From JANOBD01 sp031411495 (GTDB lineage: Bacteria > Planctomycetota > Phycisphaerae > Tepidisphaerales > Tepidisphaeraceae), in NCBI GenBank assembly GCA_031411495.1, contig JANOBD010000199.1, positions 1 through 7,489 of the forward strand: DNA of 7,489 nt. The letters run 5' to 3'. The notes below the pieces were generated by a model. That model had not been told where the DNA came from and did no database searches. It was given only the letters and a program-made list of their open reading frames with translations. The position numbers and the translations under genes are program-made. Shown here one piece after another: positions 1 to 5,725 of this stretch (position 1 is the stretch's first letter; each line of letters opens with the position of its first letter).

Positions 1-48
1 ACTCGACGCCCAGACTACCATGACGGCGAGCACGGTAGTTTCCGGAAT

Positions 49-381
49 CTATTTCTCAACGGTACCTGAACCAACAGGCGGTGTTGTCATTTTGTTTGCA
101 TCACTGTTCTTTCTTCGGTGCCGAAAATGCTCCAGGAACAAATACAGTATTGTGTAAAATACCAAGTTAGAGATCAAGAGTACGAAAAACCACGTGACCG
201 CCCAGGCGACCGAAGATGTCAGATGCAATGCTATAAAGACAAAGAATAGTATCGCCGACGGCAACCAACCAGGCTGTAATAATGATAACCAGGCTCCTGA
301 ACCTTGAGTGGGTGTCAGGAGTCCTAAAATAGTCGCGAGTATCGAAATCGCTAGTATTACCACAACAGATCTGGTCTTCAT
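49..381 (-). CDS. Small integral membrane protein, unknown function
   Basis: I do not recognise this 110-residue protein. It starts MKTRS and shows a hydrophobic helix near residues 5-24, then a long hydrophobic stretch (about 40-85) that can form two more membrane helices, followed by a basic, hydrophilic tail (HFRHRRKNSD) that is probably cytoplasmic. Three membrane spans is my reading. The frame stays open upstream to a TTG at 432, but the extra residues are Cys-rich and have no Shine-Dalgarno, so I prefer the ATG at 381. That ATG also lacks a good Shine-Dalgarno, and a possible -10 box lies only 8 bases upstream, so the message may be leaderless or nearly so. A terminator between it and the primase operon makes it a separate unit. 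It could be cargo of the element or flanking host DNA. No catalytic motif is visible. Confidence 0.6.
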   Translation of the reverse strand: MKTRSVVVILAISILATILGLLTPTQGSGAWLSLLQPGWLPSAILFFVFIALHLTSSVAWAVTWFFVLLISNLVFYTILYLFLEHFRHRRKNSDANKMTTPPVGSGTVEK

Positions 382-389
382 ATCTTGCC

Positions 390-418
390 AGTATACGTCA
401 GGCGCGAAACACGCGCAA
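390..418 (-). promoter_or_regulatory. Possible promoter of the small membrane protein
   Basis: On the minus strand TATACT (395-390) lies 17 bases downstream of TTGCGC (418-413). The -10 is 5/6 to consensus and the -35 matches only in TTG. Predicted transcription start is about 383, almost on the ATG at 381, which would leave little or no 5' leader. Promoter prediction by eye is weak evidence. Confidence 0.3.
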
Positions 419-471
419 CTCGCGTAATGCAATTGCTCGCGAAGCGTCGAAGTGGCGCGATCGGACGAGAG

Positions 472-498
472 AAAAGCGGCCTCAGGTTGAGGCCGCTT
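472..498 (-). terminator. Intrinsic terminator of the primase operon
   Basis: Perfect 11-bp inverted repeat (474-484 and 488-498) with a 3-base loop. Read on the minus strand it is a GC-rich stem running into TTTT and then a pyrimidine-rich stretch. It lies 26 bases past the primase stop codon, which is the expected place for a rho-independent terminator. It also insulates the membrane-protein gene from the operon. Confidence 0.8.
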
Positions 499-523
499 GA
501 ACGGTTGAATATTGAAAGAACAG

Positions 524-1744
524 TTACGCCGCCTCGACGCTGGTGAGCATGGTTAGCCTGCAATCGTCGAGGTCGGTCGGCTGTTGGTTCTGCGTGAGTT
601 GGATCCATCGGCAAAATCGATGAGGTGAGAGTTGATGCAGAACAGTCTCGGCACATTTCTCGCCGGCGGGGTCGGCATCCGGCATCAGCCAGACCCGACC
701 GCCGTCGTGGACAAGATTCACGATGATGCCCGCCTGCTCCGGCGAACAACTGGACCCCATCAGCGCGACGACGTTGACGTGGCCGAGTTGATGGAGGTGC
801 CAGACGGATGCGAATCCTTCGACAACGATGAGATTGTCGACGCCACGATCGATCCGGTGCGCGTTGTAGAGCAGGGCCGACTTGCGGAACTCGATCCGCC
901 TGCCGTCCCGCTCACGCGGTGCGGGGAACAGATACTTCGGCGCCTGATCGTCGATGAGCGTGTCATCGACAATCCTGCCTCCATATCCCACGAGGATTCC
1001 GTTCGGGTCGTGCAGCGGGATCGCCACACGGCCCTTGAGCATTCCGCGTGAACAGAATCCCAAGCCGAAGTATGCGACCGTCTCGGGATTCAATCCCCTC
1101 GACGCCAGATACGGGTGATCCGCGTCGAGGTGCTGTAACTCGAAGTTCAGCGGCGGGTTGACGACAACTGGGAGATTGCCGGGTGGCAACGCTTCCCTGT
1201 GCATGTCGTCGTCAATTTTTTCGACTTCACGAATCGGCTTTCGGGGGATATGCTTATCTGGAAGGCGTGTGGGCTGAGCAATTTCCCCTATTGCTCGACC
1301 ACCCTGAGCGACGGACGTGCTAGCGTCTGTCGCTTTTTCATTGGTGGTCGAGCCGTTTCGATGACGCCGATGATCGCGTTGCTTTCGCCGTCGTTCGGGC
1401 GGCGGACGGTCGAACGTCAGATTGAACGTCTCGGCCAGTTGCATTGCGACTTCACGAACCGCCTCGCGGTCGCCCGGGTCTTTGTTCTCCATCAGAAGAG
1501 CGAAGTCCAGAACGCCGCCGTGCTGGCCGCAGCCGAAGCATTGCCAGCAATTTTTTCGGAGGTTGCCGCTGAAACTGGCGGTACGTTTTCCCTGTTCGTG
1601 ACGGATCGGATGATCCGGCAACGGACAAAGACAGGAAATTTGATCGCCCCGACGGGACTTGATCGACACGCCGTAGTGCTCCAGCACGTCGGCGAAGTCG
1701 AGTTGTTCCCGCAAGGCGTGAAAATCGATCCAAGTGGCTGGCAT
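524..1744 (-). CDS. CHC2 zinc-finger / Toprim primase-like protein (DnaG-type, plasmid)
   Basis: A 406-residue protein related to DnaG-type primases, which make RNA primers for DNA synthesis. The N-terminus carries a CHC2 zinc finger: C40, H45, then C69-x2-C72 in QCFGCGQHGG, followed by LDFALLM. A basic, low-complexity linker (about 120-190) follows. Next comes a Toprim_N-like segment (HPYLASRGLNPETVAYFGLG, then GRVAIPLHDPNG and GYGGR). The Toprim core has the acidic residues E309 in VVEGF and D356/D358 in MPDADPAGE, which bind metal in this fold. The C-terminal helicase-binding domain of chromosomal DnaG is absent, as is usual for short element-borne primases. The frame is open up to 1813, but the ATG at 1744 is chosen because AAGGAGGT sits 5 bases before it. 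It is the last gene of the operon and is followed by a terminator. Likely role (inference): priming the complementary strand of the element, for instance after transfer. Confidence 0.88.
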   Translation of the reverse strand: MPATWIDFHALREQLDFADVLEHYGVSIKSRRGDQISCLCPLPDHPIRHEQGKRTASFSGNLRKNCWQCFGCGQHGGVLDFALLMENKDPGDREAVREVAMQLAETFNLTFDRPPPERRRKQRDHRRHRNGSTTNEKATDASTSVAQGGRAIGEIAQPTRLPDKHIPRKPIREVEKIDDDMHREALPPGNLPVVVNPPLNFELQHLDADHPYLASRGLNPETVAYFGLGFCSRGMLKGRVAIPLHDPNGILVGYGGRIVDDTLIDDQAPKYLFPAPRERDGRRIEFRKSALLYNAHRIDRGVDNLIVVEGFASVWHLHQLGHVNVVALMGSSCSPEQAGIIVNLVHDGGRVWLMPDADPAGEKCAETVLHQLSPHRFCRWIQLTQNQQPTDLDDCRLTMLTSVEAA

Positions 1745-1821
1745 CAGCCACCTCCTTTTCTTGTTAAACGACTTGGAACGGGTGAAGGAATGGAATCGAA
1801 CATCGATTCGCATGAGGTCAT
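1744..1821 (-). CDS. Candidate 25-residue mini-gene linking two operon genes
   Basis: A 26-codon frame (25 residues plus TGA) fills the gap between the 90-aa gene and the primase exactly. Its ATG overlaps the upstream TGA as TGATG (1823-1819), and its own TGA overlaps the primase ATG as TGATG (1746-1742). GGAGG (1829-1833) lies 7 bases before its start. The peptide begins MTSCESMFDS, is rich in Ser and Pro in the middle and ends LTRKGGG. It has no hydrophobic segment or recognisable motif. It may encode a real microprotein, or it may only keep ribosomes moving to the primase start (translational coupling). Chance cannot be excluded for so short a frame, but two perfect stop/start overlaps plus a good Shine-Dalgarno make a deliberate arrangement plausible. 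Confidence 0.45.
   Translation of the reverse strand: MTSCESMFDSIPSPVPSRLTRKGGG
1750..1757 (-). promoter_or_regulatory. Strong Shine-Dalgarno that fixes the primase start
   Basis: AAGGAGGT on the minus strand, 5 bases upstream of the ATG at 1744. It decides between this start and the longer frame beginning at 1813. The same bases also encode the C-terminal Lys-Gly-Gly-Gly of the overlapping 25-codon mini-frame. Confidence 0.85.
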
Positions 1822-2093
1822 CAGTAGTCCTCCGGCAAAAGCGTCGTTGTCACCGAGCGGTCACACTCGGTGATGATGTAAAACTTCACGCCGTTGCGAT
1901 CGCGGTAGAGGCTGAACAGTCGTCCAGTCTCCCGGAGTGAACGTTCGTTCTCGGCACGATCTTCGGCACAAAGCTCATCGCCCCAGTCGCCACGGGTGTG
2001 GCGACCGAGGCAGATGAGAACATCTTCGGGGTGAAGGCGATTCAATGCGTTGGGCGTGATGACGGTGCATCCCAGCGGAATGGAGACGCTCAT
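1821..2093 (-). CDS. Conserved small plasmid/element protein, unknown function
   Basis: A 90-residue soluble protein. I recognise the type: short proteins with an N-terminal TPNAL-like segment, a central RHTRGDWGDE...DRAENE block and a C-terminal ITECDRSVTTTLLPEDY block. They recur on plasmids and integrative elements of several phyla as hypothetical proteins. Here the motifs fall at about residues 13-17, 31-49 and 74-90, so the protein is full length. No catalytic site is obvious and no biochemical role is known to me. GGAGG (2100-2104) lies 6 bases upstream of the ATG. The start overlaps the stop of the 111-aa gene as ATGA, and the stop overlaps the candidate mini-gene as TGATG, so translation is probably coupled in both directions. 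A role in replication or establishment is inferred only from the neighbours. Confidence 0.8.
   Translation of the reverse strand: MSVSIPLGCTVITPNALNRLHPEDVLICLGRHTRGDWGDELCAEDRAENERSLRETGRLFSLYRDRNGVKFYIITECDRSVTTTLLPEDY
1829..1833 (-). promoter_or_regulatory. Shine-Dalgarno of the mini-gene
   Basis: GGAGG on the minus strand inside the last codons of the 90-aa gene, 7 bases before the ATG at 1821-1819. It is the only evidence besides the overlaps that the mini-frame is translated. Confidence 0.5.
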
Positions 2094-2425
2094 TTGCGTC
2101 CTCCATTCTCTTCGGATGCTCGGCGTTCCTGCCAGGTGATCCAGCTGTGACAGTCGTTGGCGAGTTTCGCGAGCATCGGCAGGTCGCCGGTGTTGAAACT
2201 CGTCACATCATGCCACTGTTCTTCCTTGTCCTGGTAGGCACGACTTAAGGTGACGGTGTAGAAGTCACCGGTGGCACCGGTGTTCTTCCAGATCGCTCCC
2301 TTGAGGTTGCGATACCGAATGGTGTGGATCGGCTTGTTGCCTTCCTGTGTCGGCTTGCCTCCGACCTGGCCATCGGGATTGGAACGCTCGGTGGACGAGG
2401 TTCCGGTGCGATTCGACTTACTCAT
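2090..2425 (-). CDS. Conserved small element protein, unknown function
   Basis: A 111-residue protein with a polar, probably disordered N-terminus (1-32: Ser, Thr, Asn, Gly rich) and a compact C-terminal domain (33-100). The motifs PIHTIRYRNLKGAIWKN, FYTVTLSRAYQDK and the WHDVTSF...LPMLAKLANDCHSWI stretch lie within this domain. It resembles a recurring family of hypothetical proteins found next to ArdC and ParB-like genes on mobile elements. The beta-rich pattern with alternating aromatic and basic residues would fit nucleic-acid binding, but that is only a guess. The frame extends to an ATG at 2452, but AAGGAGA (2431-2437) 5 bases before the ATG at 2425 supports the shorter form. The last codon overlaps the next start as ATGA. 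Confidence 0.75.
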   Translation of the reverse strand: MSKSNRTGTSSTERSNPDGQVGGKPTQEGNKPIHTIRYRNLKGAIWKNTGATGDFYTVTLSRAYQDKEEQWHDVTSFNTGDLPMLAKLANDCHSWITWQERRASEENGGRK

Positions 2426-2430
2426 TGCAA

Positions 2431-2437
2431 TCTCCTT
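2431..2437 (-). promoter_or_regulatory. Shine-Dalgarno that fixes the 111-aa gene start
   Basis: AAGGAGA on the minus strand, 5 bases upstream of the ATG at 2425. It favours this start over the in-frame ATG at 2452. Confidence 0.7.
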
Positions 2438-2463
2438 GTGTTGGGCGCGCATGCCGTCCCGAA

Positions 2464-2479
2464 CCCGTCACACGACGGG
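2464..2479 (-). repeat. Intergenic hairpin between the ArdC-like and 111-aa genes
   Basis: CCCGTC and GACGGG form a perfect 6-bp stem around a 4-base loop in the 102-base gap, the largest internal gap in the operon. There is no T-run on either strand, so it is not a typical terminator. It could be an mRNA-stabilising or attenuating hairpin, or be without function. Confidence 0.35.
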
Positions 2480-2527
2480 CGTGCGGAATGGAATGCGATG
2501 CACAACGGGGTGAAAAACGAAAATCAC

Positions 2528-3442
2528 TCAGGCGTGAGAGTCGGCTGACTCGGATTCAAAGGTCGATGCGGGTTGGCCGGCTTTGAGGATCTGATCGGCG
2601 GCGTGGAAGATGCGGTGGACGCTCTTCTCGGGAATGGGCTTTTCGCCGGCCGGATGTGGAATGGACTTCAGCCAGTGCTGGAGGTACCCGCGGGAGAACT
2701 CCTCTCCCCCGAGCCCCAGGCACTGGATGCAGAGATACGCCACCGCTTCGGCCTCCACTTCGCGAAGGTCGCGAGGCGTCCTCTCCTGTCCATCGGTCAG
2801 TGTCGTCTCGGCCGTGTGACCCAGAAGAATGTGTGCCATCTCGTGGAAACGGGTCCGTTCGGGATGATACGCAACCGGCGAGACCGCGATCTTGCGATCG
2901 CGTGCAAAGCCCTGGCAGTTGCCATCCAACAGATCGAAAGGCACTTCCGTGATCTGCAACACCGACAACGCCCGCTCCGCACACCAATCGGGGATCGGTT
3001 GCGGTGGCAGGTCGGCTCCATCGGTCTGCGCGAGCACAAACCAATTCGGCTTAAAGATGAATCGTCGTCGGAGGACCACATGCTGGTGATCGGCGGCGTT
3101 CTCGTTGGGCTTCAGGTACTTCTTTGGATCGACTTTCTCGATCCACGAGACCGGCATGCACAACTCGATTGCCTTTTCACCACGTCTGACATGTCGGCCG
3201 AGTTTAATCCATCCCTTGAAGGTGTGGATCGGTCCGGCCGGAATGCCCCGACGCATGCAATCGAATAGTGCGATCAATTGATTGCCAATCGAGTAATTCC
3301 AGAACGCGGTATATGCGGTACTGAGAACACCGGGCGACGTGATCGCCTCTTCGAGCATTTGAGACCAATCAACCGAATGCGGCTCCGGCGGAACCTTCCG
3401 CCGCGCCGACTTCCGTGAACGAGCGATACGCTTTTGGCGCAT
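2528..3442 (-). CDS. ArdC-type antirestriction protein (ssDNA-binding domain plus zinc metallopeptidase)
   Basis: A 304-residue protein matching the ArdC/DUF1738-like family, whose members protect incoming plasmid DNA from host restriction and bind single-stranded DNA. The first 16 residues are strongly basic. The N-terminal domain (about 25-105) has the family pattern: WSQMLEEA, YSIGNQLIALF, then the GWIKLGRHVRRGEKAIEL stretch and P97. The middle (125-140) has RFIFKPNWFVLAQ. The C-terminal peptidase-like domain carries HEMAH (200-204), a zinc-binding HExxH, followed by LLGHT, with a candidate third ligand in REVEAEAVAYL (E230 or E232). All key residues are present, so the protein appears intact. 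AGGAGT (3448-3453), close before the ATG, supports this start. It is the first gene of the minus operon and divergent from the ParB-like gene. Whether the peptidase is active is unknown. Confidence 0.87.
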   Translation of the reverse strand: MRQKRIARSRKSARRKVPPEPHSVDWSQMLEEAITSPGVLSTAYTAFWNYSIGNQLIALFDCMRRGIPAGPIHTFKGWIKLGRHVRRGEKAIELCMPVSWIEKVDPKKYLKPNENAADHQHVVLRRRFIFKPNWFVLAQTDGADLPPQPIPDWCAERALSVLQITEVPFDLLDGNCQGFARDRKIAVSPVAYHPERTRFHEMAHILLGHTAETTLTDGQERTPRDLREVEAEAVAYLCIQCLGLGGEEFSRGYLQHWLKSIPHPAGEKPIPEKSVHRIFHAADQILKAGQPASTFESESADSHA

Positions 3443-3453
3443 GGCAAACTCCT

Positions 3454-3471
3454 GTCCCGATGCATCGGGAC
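3454..3471. repeat. 18-base perfect palindrome abutting the ArdC Shine-Dalgarno
   Basis: GTCCCGATGCATCGGGAC reads the same on both strands. On the minus strand it ends immediately before AGGAGT, the ArdC ribosome binding site. As DNA it could be an operator for a dimeric regulator. As RNA it folds to a 7-bp stem with a TGCA loop that could limit ribosome access. I see no second copy in the window. Confidence 0.55.
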
Positions 3472-3530
3472 GGTTCGGGATATGGGATGTGACAAGGAAC
3501 GGTGCGCTCGTGTGTGTTCGACGACAACTC

Positions 3531-3560
3531 GTCAGAACCGCGACCGCATTTCCGTGTCAA
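3531..3560 (-). promoter_or_regulatory. Candidate promoter of the ArdC-primase operon
   Basis: TTGACA (3560-3555) is a perfect -35 on the minus strand. The best -10 with an 18-base spacer is TCTGAC (3536-3531), only 3/6, so the promoter may need an activator or be mis-assigned. Predicted start near 3524 gives a leader of about 80 bases that contains the palindrome. Confidence 0.35.
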
Positions 3561-3645
3561 TCAAACCACGGATGCCCGATGCGCGCAAGTGATTCACTGC
3601 GATTCAACGGGTGGCACCGATGTCGCCATGGGCAGTCATCACCAT

Positions 3646-3675
3646 TTGACAGCACTTGGTTTTCTGTGCCACACT
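3646..3675 (+). promoter_or_regulatory. Candidate promoter of the ParB-like gene
   Basis: TTGACA (3646-3651) is a perfect -35. The best -10 with an 18-base spacer is CACACT (3670-3675), 3/6, preceded by TGC, which acts as an extended -10 element. Predicted start is near 3682, downstream of the ATG at 3656, which argues that translation starts further on. Confidence 0.4.
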
Positions 3676-3805
3676 GACCGAAGAATCGTTCCCGGAACTT
3701 GACCCTCCCTTTGATGACGGCATGGAGTTCGCCGCCGCGACGTTCGCGGTCGGTGAGTTGCTCCCCGTTCATCAAATCCAGCTTCGTGCTGGAACAGGTG
3801 TCATC

Positions 3806-5647
3806 ATGTCCTCACTGATCCCTCTTAGGTGCCTGATCGCAGGCAAGTCGAATCCGCGCAAGACCAAGCCCGACCAGGAAGCGCACCAGCGTCTTCTGGC
3901 CAGCGTGGTCGTTCACGAGTTGATTCACCCATTGGTCGTCCGACCCGTCAAAGGCAAACATGGCAAGACCTACATCGTCATCGCCGGCAACCGCCGACTG
4001 GCGGTGTTGAAGGAACTGCACCGCGGCAAAGGCGACGTAAAAGTCCCCTGTATCGTCCGCAAGGTCGATGCCGTCATGGCGGATGCACTCTCGCTCGGCG
4101 AGAACTTCGCCCGTGAGCCGATGCACCCGCTCGATGAAGCCGAGGCGTTCGCCAAACTTGCGCGACACGATGGCAAGGATGCCGAGTCGATCGCGGCCGA
4201 ATTCGGTGTCAGCGACAAATACGTTCGCCAACGCATGAAACTGGCTGACCTCGCCAAACCGATCGGCGATGCCTATCGCAGTAACGCGATCGACACCGCC
4301 ACGGCCGAGACGTTCGCTTCGGTGCCCAAGCCACAGCAACAGGCCATCTGGAATGAAGTGGAGGGCCGGCCACACAGCGCACACCAGGTCAAGAGCATCA
4401 TCGCCCATGCGTGGATCAGTTCTCGCACGGCGATGTTCGATGTCTCATCGCTTCCACCCGAAGCGGTCAGTGCCGACCTGTTCGGCGAAGATGTGTTGGT
4501 GGAACGTGAAGCGTTTCTCAAAGCGCAGCAGGATGCGGTGGAACTGCGTCGGCAGGCACTTGTCGAAGACGGCTGGGCGAATGTCATCATCGGTGATCGT
4601 GAGCAGGTTCGCGACCGACTCTGGTCGATGGACGAACCCCAGCCGGTGTTCGACTCGTCCATCCAGAAAGAGCTCACGATGCTGGCCCGGAAGCAGAAGC
4701 AGTTCGAAAAGCAAGCCGGCAAGCTGAAACTCGGCGACCGAAAACGCGAGGCCTTGATGCGCAAGATGGATGCCATCGAAGCCAAGGCCGACAAAGTCAT
4801 CGCCGAGGCACCCGCCCACTTCACCGAGCAGACCAAGGCGAAGGCGACCGTTTTTCTGATCGTCGATCCATCCGGATCGGTTCAGGAGGAATATAGGCAC
4901 CCGCGTCCCAAGCACGCCGACAACGGCAGTGCGAACGGCGCGGTGGTAGATAAGCCGCTCGACAGTGACGACCTCACCGATGGCCAGCTCGCATCGATCC
5001 TCGCCCACCAGGCGATGGCGGTTCGACTGGCGCTGCTCGGCAACTCGCATCTGCGGAATGTCGTGCTGGCGATGGCATTGCACAACAATGTTCGTTCGGA
5101 TGCGTTGTCGGTCAAACACGTCACGAATGACTCGACGGTTCATGCCGACAACAACGACGAGTTCAAGTCGACGGCCCTGTATCAGACCGCGAAGAAACGT
5201 TTCGAATTGGATCCGCTGATAACCAATTCATCGACGACCGACATCGAAGCATTCGACACGTTCGTCGGCCTGAGTGATGAGACGTTGAAGTTACTGATCC
5301 AAGTGCTAACGGTCGAGTGTTTGACCCATCAGCGGTTGCGATCCAATGAGCTGGTCGTGCGTCTCGCCGATGACTTGAAGGTAAAGATTCACGAGCACTG
5401 GACGCCCGATGCGGCCTGGCTCAAGGGTTACCGCAAGGTTCAACTGCTCGACCTGCTGACGAAGTTCAGCGGCAAGGATGCCGCTCCGGCACCGAGTGCC
5501 AAGCATTCGGAGTTGGTGAACCAACTGGCCGAAATGTTCGCGGCGGCCGCGAACGACACCATGAAAGACAAGAAGCTGGCCGAAAAGCTGAACCGTTGGA
5601 CGCCGAACTCGTTTATGGCGCCGCCAAAGTCACAACCTGTTCCTTAA
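3806..5647 (+). CDS. Long plasmid-type ParB/RepB/Spo0J-like DNA-binding protein
   Basis: A 613-residue protein. The N-terminal ParB-fold domain (about 1-115) has GNRRLAVL (61-68), at the place of the usual GERR box, and ENFAREPMHPLDEAEAF (99-115), the EN-x-x-R box. In ParB these boxes form the CTP/Mg pocket. A helix-turn-helix follows (about 124-147, IAAEFGVSDKYVRQRMKLADL). A charged coiled-coil-like segment spans about 285-334. The C-terminal third (about 390-600) is specific to large plasmid-type ParB-like proteins, including LTDGQLASILAHQAMAVRLA and HWTPDAAWLKGYRKVQLLDLL. The frame opens at 3656, but ParB similarity begins right after the ATG at 3806, with AGGTG 6 bases upstream. An alternative ATG is at 3722. 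No ParA gene is visible, so it may act as a regulator rather than a partition protein. It ends at a terminator hairpin. Confidence 0.85.
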   Translation: MSSLIPLRCLIAGKSNPRKTKPDQEAHQRLLASVVVHELIHPLVVRPVKGKHGKTYIVIAGNRRLAVLKELHRGKGDVKVPCIVRKVDAVMADALSLGENFAREPMHPLDEAEAFAKLARHDGKDAESIAAEFGVSDKYVRQRMKLADLAKPIGDAYRSNAIDTATAETFASVPKPQQQAIWNEVEGRPHSAHQVKSIIAHAWISSRTAMFDVSSLPPEAVSADLFGEDVLVEREAFLKAQQDAVELRRQALVEDGWANVIIGDREQVRDRLWSMDEPQPVFDSSIQKELTMLARKQKQFEKQAGKLKLGDRKREALMRKMDAIEAKADKVIAEAPAHFTEQTKAKATVFLIVDPSGSVQEEYRHPRPKHADNGSANGAVVDKPLDSDDLTDGQLASILAHQAMAVRLALLGNSHLRNVVLAMALHNNVRSDALSVKHVTNDSTVHADNNDEFKSTALYQTAKKRFELDPLITNSSTTDIEAFDTFVGLSDETLKLLIQVLTVECLTHQRLRSNELVVRLADDLKVKIHEHWTPDAAWLKGYRKVQLLDLLTKFSGKDAAPAPSAKHSELVNQLAEMFAAAANDTMKDKKLAEKLNRWTPNSFMAPPKSQPVP

Positions 5648-5660
5648 TCAGATTGTTCCC

Positions 5661-5692
5661 AGAACCGTACCTCGATCGAGGACGGTTCTTTT
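5661..5692 (+). terminator. Intrinsic terminator of the ParB-like gene
   Basis: AGAACCGT (5661-5668) pairs with ACGGTTCT (5682-5689). Inside lies CCTC-GATC-GAGG, with one bulged A at 5669. The stem runs into TTTT (5689-5692) on the plus strand, 13 bases after the stop codon. On the minus strand there is no T-run, so it serves mainly the ParB-like gene. Confidence 0.8.
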
Positions 5693-5725
5693 CATGCCTC
5701 CAGACGAAGGCGCGATCCCTTAGGT

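Larger units (their letters stand above)
3443..3805. other. Divergent regulatory region between the ArdC-like and ParB-like genes
   Basis: This 363-base stretch has no convincing gene. Reading frames through it are short and lack family similarity, and the in-frame upstream extension of the ParB-like gene (3656-3805) would begin upstream of that gene's predicted transcription start. It contains an 18-base palindrome beside the ArdC ribosome binding site, two outward-facing TTGACA hexamers 85 bases apart, and short direct repeats between them (GATTCA twice at about 3592-3606; GATGC twice at about 3571-3582). The ParB-like product next door is an obvious candidate regulator, but I see no classical parS or KorB operator. 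Confidence 0.6.

Noticed and set aside
14..39. Inverted repeat ACTACCAT / ACGGTAGT at the left edge
   Set aside because: One mismatch, 10-base loop and no T-run on the minus strand, so it is not a convincing terminator for the membrane-protein gene.
632..1051. Plus-strand open frame of 139 codons
   Set aside because: It lies wholly antisense to the primase Toprim region and its translation shows no domain; the minus frame has clear motifs.
1199..1873. Plus-strand open frame of 224 codons
   Set aside because: It is antisense to the primase zinc-finger region and crosses the operon junction; no start signal or family pattern.
2573..3268. Plus-strand open frame of 231 codons
   Set aside because: Antisense shadow of the ArdC-like gene, which carries HEMAH and the full family pattern on the minus strand.
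3656..3805. N-terminal extension of the ParB-like protein by 50 residues
   Set aside because: The candidate promoter places transcription start near 3682 and ParB similarity begins after 3806; the ATG at 3722 remains a minor alternative.
3812..4408. Minus-strand open frame of 198 codons
   Set aside because: Antisense to the ParB domain; the plus frame holds the recognisable boxes and helix-turn-helix.
4445..5143. Minus-strand open frame of 232 codons
   Set aside because: Antisense to the middle of the ParB-like gene, with no recognisable domain.
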